Source: Allosphingosinicella deserti
Lineage (GTDB): Bacteria; Pseudomonadota; Alphaproteobacteria; Sphingomonadales; Sphingomonadaceae
Length of the DNA stretch: 64,000 nucleotides
Direction of reading: 5' to 3'
Assembly (NCBI RefSeq): GCF_003012735.1
Contig: NZ_PXYI01000001.1
Span: 434,001 to 498,000 of the forward strand
Numbering within the stretch: position 1 is the stretch's first letter; every line of letters starts with the position of its first letter. This document shows, piece by piece, positions 55,451 through 62,804 of the stretch. The position numbers and the translations under genes are program-made. The notes beneath the pieces were generated by a model. That model saw only the letters and a program-made list of their open reading frames with translations. It had not been told where the DNA came from and did not search any database.

Positions 55451-55567
55451 TTCTTCTTCCTTCCTGATTGCAAAGCGGCCGGCATGGCCGGCGATGATTC
55501 CGAACGCGGCCGACGTCGTCGGTGCCGGATTGCGAGGCGGGCGGCGTCCGCCGCAGGCTGGAAAGAG

Positions 55568-55747
55568 AAAAAACGGCTGGGTGTTCGCCTTTGCAGCGAC
55601 GCAAGAACCGTCCCCCAACGATCCTTTCACCCAGCCTTTGCTCCACCCCCGGAGCCGTGACCTCTCTGTCCCGCTGAACACACCTTGCCGCGGCGAAGGC
55701 GGTAGAACTACGGTCTTTCGCCGCAAATCCTTGCCGGAATAGCGGGA
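55568..55747 (-). ncRNA. Candidate structured small RNA with intrinsic terminator
   Basis: On the minus strand GGCTGGGTG (55636-55628) pairs with CACCCAGCC (55583-55575), followed by GTTTTTT. The enclosed 44 bases hold GGATCGT/ACGGTTC with a G-rich loop. Upstream are GCTCC-GGGGGT-GGAGC (55655-55640), a long GCGGCGAA/TTCGCCGC hairpin (55724-55690) and TCCCGCT/AGCGGGA closing pairs (55747-55669). Several stems pair only through G-U wobbles on this strand, which favours this orientation. No gene precedes it, so it should be an independent transcript. It does not match 6S, tmRNA, SRP or RNase P signatures that I know. Confidence 0.45.
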
Positions 55748-55803
55748 TTCGAAACGTAAGACGCGGCGTCCCGTGACGAGATGTGCGCATTTGTGCGGAA
55801 GAA

Positions 55804-55835
55804 CCCTCGCCCAGGTGATAGCTCCTGGGCAAGGG
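55804..55835 (-). repeat. Strong hairpin upstream of the small RNA candidate
   Basis: On the minus strand CCCTTGCCCAGG and CCTGGGCGAGGG form a 12-base-pair stem (one G-U) with an eight-base loop. The plus strand has a C-A mismatch at that pair. It may be the 5' domain of the same RNA or a separate element. Confidence 0.4.
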
Positions 55836-55896
55836 TGGGGTGGCAGAATCGTATCCGCTGGGCTATGGGCGTTCCACAAGAGGAAGGAGGGCGTTG

Positions 55897-55947
55897 ATGA
55901 CAGCAAATCGCAATCCGCTTTCCTGCGGACGCGGCGTCATCGGCTGA
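55897..55947 (+). CDS. Possible 16-residue leader peptide before the ABC exporter gene
   Basis: An AGGAAGGAGGG ribosome site, the strongest in this area, precedes ATG 55897; the frame runs 16 codons (MTANRNPLSCGRGVIG) to TGA 55945-55947. It ends 86 bases before the exporter start. It might couple or attenuate exporter expression. The size alone cannot prove translation. Confidence 0.3.
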   Translation: MTANRNPLSCGRGVIG

Positions 55948-56032
55948 CGCCCCCCGCCGCCCTCCAGCGCGGCTTCGCTTTCCATCTGCAATCTCGATCC
56001 AGGGACGCACGCTCAAGCAGGTGCGGCAATCT

Positions 56033-57826
56033 ATGGCTGTGAACCACCTGAAGGGGCGCTCGGCGCTCCGCATCGTCTTCGCCTTCGCCTGGGGCAAATG
56101 GCGCCGCCGCCCGGCGTTGGCGGCGGGCGTGAGCGCCGCGATGTCTGCGGCAACGATCACGGAGGTCTTCGTTCCGCTGTTCGCCGGACGGATGATCGAC
56201 GCGCTCGGATCCGGACCGGACGGTGCCGATGCCGCGTGGGTGACCTTCGGAACGATTGCGGCACTCGGGGTGATCATGGTCGTGCTCCGGCACCTGGCGT
56301 GGTGGGGCGTCGTTCCCCTGACGCAATCGAACATGCGGGAGACGGCCGCCGACGCCTTCTATCGGGTGCAGCGGCTTTCATCCGACTGGCACGCCAACAG
56401 CTTCTCGGGATCGACCGTGCGCAAGATCACCCGGGGCATGTGGGCGTTGGACACGCTCAACGACGTGCTCCTGCTCGCGCTGCTTCCGTCGTTGGTCGTC
56501 CTGATCGGCACGGTGGCGCTGCTGGGCGTTCACTGGCCCGTCCTCGGCGTCGTCATGGCGATCGGCGCCTGCCTTTATGCCGGGCTGACCGTCATCCTTG
56601 CGACCCACGTCCTCGCCCCCGCCGCGCGGCTGTCGAACGAGTGGGACACGCGTCTGGGCGGCATGCTCGCCGACGCGATCGGCACCAATGCCGTGGTCAA
56701 GGCCTTCGGCGGCGAGGCGCGGGAAGATGCGCGCCTGTCCGCTCTGCTCGAAAAATGGAGCCGGCGGACGACGCGGACCTGGATGTTCTTCACCTGGAGC
56801 GGCTCGGGCCAGTTCGCTCTTTTGTGGCTGATGCGGGCAGGGGTGACCGGCACCGCGCTGTGGCTGTGGTCGATCGGCCGGGCAAGCGCCGGAGACGTCG
56901 TCTACGTGCTGACCAGCTACCTCGTGCTGCACGGCTACCTTCGCGACATCGGCCAGCACGTCCATCAGCTTCAGCGCTCCGTGAACGAGATGGAGGAACT
57001 CGTTCGGCTCCATGACGAGCCACTCGGCGTGGCCGATCGTCCCGGCGCCGGGCCGATCCGGATCATGCGCGGCGAGATTACGTTCGACGCGGTCACCTTC
57101 CGCTACGGCGGTCACGAAACCCCGCTATATGACGGATTGAACGTGCGGATCCCCGCCGGACAACGGGTTGCCCTCGTCGGGCGATCGGGATCCGGCAAGA
57201 CGACGTTCGTGAAGCTGCTGCAGCGGCTGTACGACGTCAGCTCCGGCGAGATCCGCATCGACGGTCAGAACATCGCCGCCTCGCAACAGATGTCGCTTCG
57301 CCGGCAGATCGCGATCGTGCCACAGGAGCCGGTACTTTTCCACCGCACCCTTGCCGAGAATATCGCCTATGCGCGGCCGGATGCGAGCCATGCCGAGATC
57401 GAGCGCGCCGCCCAACTCGCCAATGCGCACGATTTCATATCCGCATTGCCGAAGGGCTATCGAACGTTGGTCGGAGAACGCGGGGTCAAGCTTTCCGGCG
57501 GTGAGCGCCAGCGTGTCGCGCTGGCGCGGGCCTTCCTCGTCGATGCGCCGATCCTGGTGCTCGACGAGGCGACGTCGAGCCTCGACTCCGAGTCCGAGGC
57601 GCTGATCCAGGACGCGATCCAGCGGCTGCTGATCGACCGAACCGCGATCGTCATCGCGCACCGTCTTTCCACGGTCCGTGCACTCGATCGTATCCTGGTG
57701 TTCGACAAGGGCCGCATCGTCGAAGATGGTGCCCACGTCGCGTTGCTCGAGCGGGAAGATGGGCAATATCGACGGCTGTTCGATCGTCAGGCCGGAATGT
57801 CGTCCGGGAACGAGCTGCTCAGCTGA
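56033..57826 (+). CDS. ABC exporter, fused permease and ATPase
   Basis: 597 residues from ATG 56033; a GTG at 56021 is in frame and neither has a strong ribosome site. Residues 1-310 hold six membrane segments of an exporter core. The nucleotide-binding domain has Walker A 'GRSGSGKTT', signature 'LSGGERQRVALARA', Walker B 'ILVLDEATSSLD' and switch His in 'IAHRLS'. It is a homodimeric half-transporter of the MsbA/multidrug type. Cargo unknown. Confidence 0.9.
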   Translation: MAVNHLKGRSALRIVFAFAWGKWRRRPALAAGVSAAMSAATITEVFVPLFAGRMIDALGSGPDGADAAWVTFGTIAALGVIMVVLRHLAWWGVVPLTQSNMRETAADAFYRVQRLSSDWHANSFSGSTVRKITRGMWALDTLNDVLLLALLPSLVVLIGTVALLGVHWPVLGVVMAIGACLYAGLTVILATHVLAPAARLSNEWDTRLGGMLADAIGTNAVVKAFGGEAREDARLSALLEKWSRRTTRTWMFFTWSGSGQFALLWLMRAGVTGTALWLWSIGRASAGDVVYVLTSYLVLHGYLRDIGQHVHQLQRSVNEMEELVRLHDEPLGVADRPGAGPIRIMRGEITFDAVTFRYGGHETPLYDGLNVRIPAGQRVALVGRSGSGKTTFVKLLQRLYDVSSGEIRIDGQNIAASQQMSLRRQIAIVPQEPVLFHRTLAENIAYARPDASHAEIERAAQLANAHDFISALPKGYRTLVGERGVKLSGGERQRVALARAFLVDAPILVLDEATSSLDSESEALIQDAIQRLLIDRTAIVIAHRLSTVRALDRILVFDKGRIVEDGAHVALLEREDGQYRRLFDRQAGMSSGNELLS

Positions 57827-57862
57827 CGCTGCGTGCAGGCACGATCGGGATCGAAGGTCGGC

Positions 57863-58057
57863 TCAGGCGGGTTCGGCGGTGCGGACTCGCGCGATTTCCT
57901 GGTCGCGATGCACCAGGGCCTCCCCGCGCCAGAGCTCGACCGGGCGGCCCCGTGACAGACGGCGGGCATAAGCGAGCGCGCCTTCGTCGTTGAAAAAGCC
58001 GACCTCTTCCTCGGTCCGGCGATCATGGTCTTCGAAGCAGAGTCTGTACAGCGGCAT
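57863..58057 (-). CDS. Small conserved-style hypothetical protein, 64 aa
   Basis: ATG 58057 with GAAGGAGAGG just upstream. The protein 'MPLYRLCFEDHD...' is polar and compact, with 'DEGALAYARRLSRGRPVELW' forming a likely helix-strand unit. This style resembles small DUF6894-like proteins of sphingomonads, but I cannot confirm that. Convergent with the ABC exporter gene. Confidence 0.55.
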   Translation of the reverse strand: MPLYRLCFEDHDRRTEEEVGFFNDEGALAYARRLSRGRPVELWRGEALVHRDQEIARVRTAEPA

Positions 58058-58242
58058 GGCCTCTCCTTCCCCGAGTCGGATCGAGAAAGTTGCGCCGATG
58101 CGGCGGGGAAGTCCAGCGGCGCGCGAACCCAGGCGACGGCATCGGCCGTCCCCCTGGAACGTCTCGGCGCGACCGGCTTTTGCCTCGACACCGCTCGCCC
58201 GCTATCACCCTGCGGAAAACAAACAACGTCCAGGAGAGTTCG

Positions 58243-59916
58243 ATGCGCAACGCCGCTCTTGCCGCCTTCATGCTTGCCACCGCCGGCTGCACCGGCGCCG
58301 TCAGCGAGCGCCCCGTCTCCGCCGCTCCAGCGTGGTCAGAGGGCTATGGTCTCGCGGCCCAGCGGGCGAAAATCGCCCGTATCGCAATGCCCGCGGATAC
58401 GGCTTTCCTCACTTCGGAGGAGCGGACCGTAACCAATCTGCTGATCCGCGCCGCCGAGCTGATGAACCCGATCTACCTGCGCCAGCGCTCGGTCGAGAAC
58501 CCGACGATCCGGGCCGAGATCGAGCGCAGCCGTGACCCGCGCGCGGCGCAATTGCTCGACATGTTCGATCTGCATTTCGGGCCCTGGGACACGCTTGCCG
58601 AGAACCGGCCCTTCTACGGCGATGAACCGCAACCGGCCGGCGCCGGCTTCTACCCGCGCGATCTCAGCAAGGAGACGTTCGATGCCTATCTCGCCGCCAA
58701 TCCGGAGCAGAAGGAGGCGCTCACGTCGCCTTACACCGTGGTTCGGCGGCAGGGAGAGAAGCTGGTCGCCATTCCCTACAGCGTCGAATATCGCGAGTGG
58801 CTGGAGCCGGCGGCGCGCCTGCTGGAACAGGCGGCGGCCCGGACTTCCAACACGAGCCTGCGGACCTTCCTGACCCTGCGTGCCAAGGCGTTCCGGACCA
58901 ACGATTATTACCCCTCGGAGCTCGCCTGGATGGAAGTCTCGGGGACTCCGATCGAGGTCGTGATCGGGCCGTACGAAGTCTATACCGATACGCTCTACGG
59001 CACCAAGACCGCGTTCGAGGCCTTCGTCACGGTCCAGAACCCCAAGGAAAGTGCCGCCCTCGCCAAGTACAAGACCTTGCTGCCCGACATGGAGCGCAAT
59101 CTTCCTGTCGAGGAAAGGTACAAGAATTTCAATCGCCCGTTCACCTCGCCGATCCTCGTCGCCGATCAGGTCCATGGCGGGGGCGACAACGTGCCCGGCG
59201 TGCAGACGGTCGCCTTCAACCTGCCCAACGACGAACGAGTCCGCGAGCAGAAGGGGGCGAAGAAGGTGATCCTGGCCAATGTGCTCGGCGCCAAATACGA
59301 GCGGATCCTGGGGCCGATGGCGTCCTTCGTACTGGTGCCGGAGCAGGCGCGGCTCGTCTCCAAGAAATATATGGAGGAGGAGACGCTGTTCCACGAGCTG
59401 TCGCACAGCCTCGGGCCCGGAACGATCAGCGTCGGCGGCCGTCAGACGACGGTCAATGCCGAGCTCAAGGACGTCTATTCCGCAAGCGAGGAAGCCAAGG
59501 CGGATGTGATGGGCGTGTGGAACATCCTTTATCTGATGAAGCGCGGCGAAATGCCGTCCGCCGAGCGCGAGCAGATGCTCGCCACCTATTTCGCCGGCAT
59601 CTTCCGCGCGGTCCGCTTCGGCGTCGACGAGGCCCATGGGCGCGGCGCGGCGATGCAGTACAGCTATCTTAAGGACAAGGGCGCTTTCACCTGGGATGGC
59701 TCCGTGGGGCGGTTCCGGGTCGATTACGCCAGGCTGGAGGCGGGGGTCCGCGAGCTCGTCGCCGATCTCGTCCGCCTGCAAGGCAACGGCGACTATGAGG
59801 GCACCAAGGCGTTCTTCGAGCGCTACGCCAGGCTCGACGATCACGCGCAGGCCGTGCTCGCCACGACGACGCACATTCCGACCGATATCCAGCCCGATTA
59901 TCCCGACCGCCTGTGA
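58243..59916 (+). CDS. M49-like (dipeptidyl-peptidase III family) lipoprotein
   Basis: 557 residues; ATG 58243 has AGGAG eight bases upstream and the signal peptide ends in lipobox 'TAGC'. The zinc site is His384-Glu385-L-S-His388 ('HELSHSLGPG') with the distal Glu416/417 in 'SEEAKAD'. Classical DPP III has HELLGH; this shorter HExxH form with 'SLGPG' occurs in a bacterial branch of M49. It probably removes dipeptides or acts as a zinc hydrolase in the envelope. Confidence 0.82.
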   Translation: MRNAALAAFMLATAGCTGAVSERPVSAAPAWSEGYGLAAQRAKIARIAMPADTAFLTSEERTVTNLLIRAAELMNPIYLRQRSVENPTIRAEIERSRDPRAAQLLDMFDLHFGPWDTLAENRPFYGDEPQPAGAGFYPRDLSKETFDAYLAANPEQKEALTSPYTVVRRQGEKLVAIPYSVEYREWLEPAARLLEQAAARTSNTSLRTFLTLRAKAFRTNDYYPSELAWMEVSGTPIEVVIGPYEVYTDTLYGTKTAFEAFVTVQNPKESAALAKYKTLLPDMERNLPVEERYKNFNRPFTSPILVADQVHGGGDNVPGVQTVAFNLPNDERVREQKGAKKVILANVLGAKYERILGPMASFVLVPEQARLVSKKYMEEETLFHELSHSLGPGTISVGGRQTTVNAELKDVYSASEEAKADVMGVWNILYLMKRGEMPSAEREQMLATYFAGIFRAVRFGVDEAHGRGAAMQYSYLKDKGAFTWDGSVGRFRVDYARLEAGVRELVADLVRLQGNGDYEGTKAFFERYARLDDHAQAVLATTTHIPTDIQPDYPDRL

Positions 59917-60052
59917 AGCCGATGCGGACGAGACGGCAGGCTGTTGCCATTCCGGGTCAGAAACGTTCGGCCAGCGGAGCGCCGAGGATGGAACCGCGTT
60001 GCAAGGGGGGAGCAGCCGGCGTGGAGCCGAGCGACGCATTCGGGAGACGGGA

Positions 60053-60976
60053 ATGGATTATCAGGCGCTGGTCGACGACATTGTGGGGGACGTTCACGCC
60101 TATCGTGGCTCCGGCAAGGTCGCGTCCTACATACCGGCGCTTGCCGAGGCGGATGCGCATTCGTTCGGATTGGCGATCGCACTGGCGGATGGCTCCACCT
60201 ATGTCGCCGGTGAGGGCGACGAAACCTTCACCATCCAGAGCATCTCCTACGTGTTCAGTCTCGCGCTTGCCTTGCACCACGTGAAGTCGGCGCTTTGGAA
60301 TCATGTCGGGCGAGAACCGGCGGGATCTCCGGTCAACTCGATCATCCAGCTCGAGATCGAGAAGGGCAAGCCGCGCAACCCGCTGACCAGCTCGGGCGCG
60401 CTTGTCGTCTGCGATCAGCTGATCGGGCGGCGCGGCCGCGAGGAGGCCTGTTCGGAATTGCTCCAGTTCCTGCGCGAGCGCGCGGGCGCCGGCGAAATCG
60501 GCATCGATGAGACGATCGCCATGTCGGAATCCCGCGCTGGCGCCTTCAACCGCAGCCTCGCGCATTTCATCGCGGCGTTCGGCAACCTCAAGAACCCGCC
60601 TGAGGAAGTGCTGTCGCTTTACTATCGTCAATGTTCCGTGGCGATGAGCTGCCGCCAGCTTGCCCAGGCGGCGTTGTTCCTCGCGTTCGACGGGCATGAT
60701 CCGGTCAAGGGTGACGTGGTCTGCACGCCGTCGCGGGCACGCCGCATCAACGCGTTGATGCTGACCAGCGGCCATTACGACAATAGCGGCGACTTCGCCT
60801 TCCGGGTCGGTCTGCCGGGCAAGAGCGCGGTCAGCGGCGCGATCCTGGCGATCGTGCCCCGAACCGGAGTGGTCTGCGTCTGGTCGCCAGGGCTCAATGA
60901 TGCCGGCACGTCTCTGGTCGGGGCGGTGGCACTCGAGCGCCTGGTCGAGCGGACGGGCTGGTCGATCTTCGTCTGA
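60053..60976 (+). CDS. Glutaminase-family protein with altered active site
   Basis: 307 residues, the length of bacterial glutaminase A. Glu159, Asn166, Tyr190/191, Tyr242 and Val260 line up with substrate-binding residues. The catalytic S-I-S-K motif reads Ser63-I-S-Tyr66 (codon TAC at 60248-60250), losing the lysine base, and the family 'NAGA' motif reads 'SSGA'. Normal activity, glutamine to glutamate plus ammonia, is therefore doubtful. It may bind glutamine without turnover. It faces the NAGGN osmolyte genes that consume glutamine. ATG 60053 has GGGAG upstream. Confidence 0.85.
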   Translation: MDYQALVDDIVGDVHAYRGSGKVASYIPALAEADAHSFGLAIALADGSTYVAGEGDETFTIQSISYVFSLALALHHVKSALWNHVGREPAGSPVNSIIQLEIEKGKPRNPLTSSGALVVCDQLIGRRGREEACSELLQFLRERAGAGEIGIDETIAMSESRAGAFNRSLAHFIAAFGNLKNPPEEVLSLYYRQCSVAMSCRQLAQAALFLAFDGHDPVKGDVVCTPSRARRINALMLTSGHYDNSGDFAFRVGLPGKSAVSGAILAIVPRTGVVCVWSPGLNDAGTSLVGAVALERLVERTGWSIFV

Positions 60977-61022
60977 CCATGTGGGTCGGAGAGGGGATTG
61001 ATCCTTGTTAATCTGATGGCAA

Positions 61023-61048
61023 GGAACGCGAAGCGCTCTCAAAGTGTT
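61023..61048 (+). promoter_or_regulatory. EcfG-type stress promoter candidate upstream of the Crp-like gene
   Basis: GGAAC (61023-61027), 17 bases, TGTT (61045-61048), the same variant as the box before DUF1206. It ends 57 bases before the TTG start. Confidence 0.45.
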
Positions 61049-61105
61049 GATCCGGAAGAAAAAAGGCGCACTCCGTTTCGGACCGCGCCGCTTCGGAGAG
61101 CTTGA

Positions 61106-61642
61106 TTGGCAACGTCCTTCCTCACTCCCTTCGCGTCTGCTTTCTCGTCCTCCATTCCTTCATCCGTCTCCGCTCTGCCGTTCCTGTTTGTCCGCAGCGA
61201 CGCCCAGGACGAGGAATGGAAGGTGCGGGCGGCGCTGGCGACGGCTGCGGCGGCGGAGCGCGCGGACGATACCCGCCGGAATACGCGCGGGCGCCTCGCC
61301 TATCTGCTGTGCGAGCTCGGCTTTCAGCTCGGCCGCCACGGTGCCGATCGCGACGCTTCACTTCCGCTGCCGCGTCAGGAATTGTCGCGCACGCTGGACG
61401 TGCCGCTGTGCAAGGTGAAGCGAACCCTCGCCCTGCTCAATCTGTCGCAAGTGATCCGCATCGAGGGCGAGAGCATGCGCATCACCGACTGGCGTCGCCT
61501 GTGCAGCGTCGCGCAATATGATCCGCTGCGGCTCGACATGCGCGATCCCGAGGATGACGCGATCCAGACCACGGCAATGCTCGACGGCGAGGAAGGGGAA
61601 AAGCGGCTGACCGCGGCCGGGGACCCTGCCTGTTTCGTGTGA
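61106..61642 (+). CDS. Crp-type helix-turn-helix protein lacking the ligand-binding domain
   Basis: 178 residues from a TTG at 61106 with GGAGAG five bases upstream. Residues about 60-140 are an HTH_Crp_2 domain: 'GRLAYLLCELGFQLG', 'LPLPRQELSRTLDVPLCKVK', 'LNLSQVIRIEGESMRI'. The usual cyclic-nucleotide-binding N-terminal domain of about 130 residues is absent, replaced by a Ser/Phe-rich 50-residue stretch, and there is no room for it upstream. It may be a small DNA-binding regulator or the remnant of a larger one. Confidence 0.7.
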   Translation: MATSFLTPFASAFSSSIPSSVSALPFLFVRSDAQDEEWKVRAALATAAAAERADDTRRNTRGRLAYLLCELGFQLGRHGADRDASLPLPRQELSRTLDVPLCKVKRTLALLNLSQVIRIEGESMRITDWRRLCSVAQYDPLRLDMRDPEDDAIQTTAMLDGEEGEKRLTAAGDPACFV

Positions 61643-61652
61643 TCGGAGGGGG

Positions 61653-62804
61653 TCAGCCGTGCGTTGACGGATCGTCGTGGCTATGCGGCGCAGGCTCGGT
61701 GGGCTGCTCGGTGAAGCCCTCGAGACCCGCAAGCTCCTCCACGTCGCGGGCGATCTCGACCGGGCTCGCGGCATAGAGATAGGTCAGCTCGGCAATCGAT
61801 TTGAGCGCATGGATGTGGATCCGCTCATAGGAATGGCTGGCGTCGATGCCGAAGGTGATCAAGGCCGTTCGGACATCGGCGCCGCCTTCGAGGGCCGATG
61901 CGCTGTCGGAGCGGTAGTAACGGAAGACGTCGCGCTGGTGGCGGATTCCGTTGTCGGTGCACAGGCGGATCAGCTTGCGGGTGAGGTGATAGTCGAACGG
62001 GCCGACCTGGTCGGCCATCCCGATCGTGACGCCGAATTCGGCGCTGTTCTGGCCGGGGGCGGTCGTGCCGTTATCGATCGACACCATTGCGACGACGTTG
62101 TCGAGCAGCACTGCGGATGCACCCGATCCGACTTCCTCGGTGATCGTGAAGATGAAGTGGATATCGACGGGCACGCGCACCCGGTCGTCGACCATCGCCT
62201 TGAGCGCCGCCAGCATCGCGGCCACTCCGGCTTTGTCGTCGAGATGGCGGGATACGATGTAGCCGTTGTCGAGGAATTCCGTACCCGTGTCGATCGCGAC
62301 ATGATCGCCGATGTTGATGCCGAGCGCCTCGACGCTCTTGCGATCAGTGCAATCGGCGTCGACCCGAAGCTCGACATGCTGCCAGCCGACGGGCTGGGTA
62401 TCGATTTCCTCGTTGAAGGTATGGCCCGAGGCCTTGAGCGGCAGGATCGTGCCGCGGAACGCACCTTCATCGCTGAGGATGGTGCAGCGCGTCGTTTCGG
62501 CCGCCCGAGCCGACCAGGTGCCCACCGGCACCAACTCGAGCCGGCCATTGTCCTTGATCATCTTCACCGTCGCGCCGAGCGTATCGAGGTGCGAGACGAT
62601 CGCTCGCGCGCCCTCGACCTCGCGCCCGCGGTATAGAGCGAGAATGGCGCCGCGGCGGGTAACCGAGAAGGGTACGCCCATCCGCTCCAGTTCCTCCGAC
62701 AGATAGCGGACGATCGGATCGGTGTAGCCGGTCGGGCTCGGGATCGCGAGCAGCCGCTGCAGCTGGTCGGCAAGATAGTCGGTATCAATGTTGGGCAGCG
62801 GCAT
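61653..62804 (-). CDS. NAGGN osmoprotectant system M42-family peptidase
   Basis: 383 residues from ATG 62804 with AGGAGGG upstream, overlapping the synthetase gene by 20 bases. Metal ligands appear in 'VSHLDTLGA', 'RHLDDKAGVAA', 'TITEEVGSGAS' and 'SIDNGTTA'. The protein matches the peptidase that accompanies N-acetylglutaminylglutamine synthesis genes in proteobacteria. Its role is thought to be turnover of the osmolyte dipeptide or an intermediate. The C-terminal tail is His/Asp-rich. Confidence 0.88.
   Translation of the reverse strand: MPLPNIDTDYLADQLQRLLAIPSPTGYTDPIVRYLSEELERMGVPFSVTRRGAILALYRGREVEGARAIVSHLDTLGATVKMIKDNGRLELVPVGTWSARAAETTRCTILSDEGAFRGTILPLKASGHTFNEEIDTQPVGWQHVELRVDADCTDRKSVEALGINIGDHVAIDTGTEFLDNGYIVSRHLDDKAGVAAMLAALKAMVDDRVRVPVDIHFIFTITEEVGSGASAVLLDNVVAMVSIDNGTTAPGQNSAEFGVTIGMADQVGPFDYHLTRKLIRLCTDNGIRHQRDVFRYYRSDSASALEGGADVRTALITFGIDASHSYERIHIHALKSIAELTYLYAASPVEIARDVEELAGLEGFTEQPTEPAPHSHDDPSTHG

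Noticed and set aside
55568-55747. 6S RNA, tmRNA, SRP RNA or RNase P RNA at this site
   Set aside because: A UGUUCGC stretch on the plus strand recalls 6S, but the rod-like closing stem and the usual zapA neighbourhood are missing; none of the conserved tmRNA, SRP or RNase P blocks is present.
55773-56042. An 89-codon plus-strand frame before the ABC exporter
   Set aside because: It crosses the strong hairpin and the better-supported 16-codon frame, with poor codon use and no ribosome site.
58166-58192. GGAAC box upstream of the M49-like gene
   Set aside because: At N16 or N17 the -10 reads CTTT or TTTT, too far from CGTT to call an EcfG promoter.
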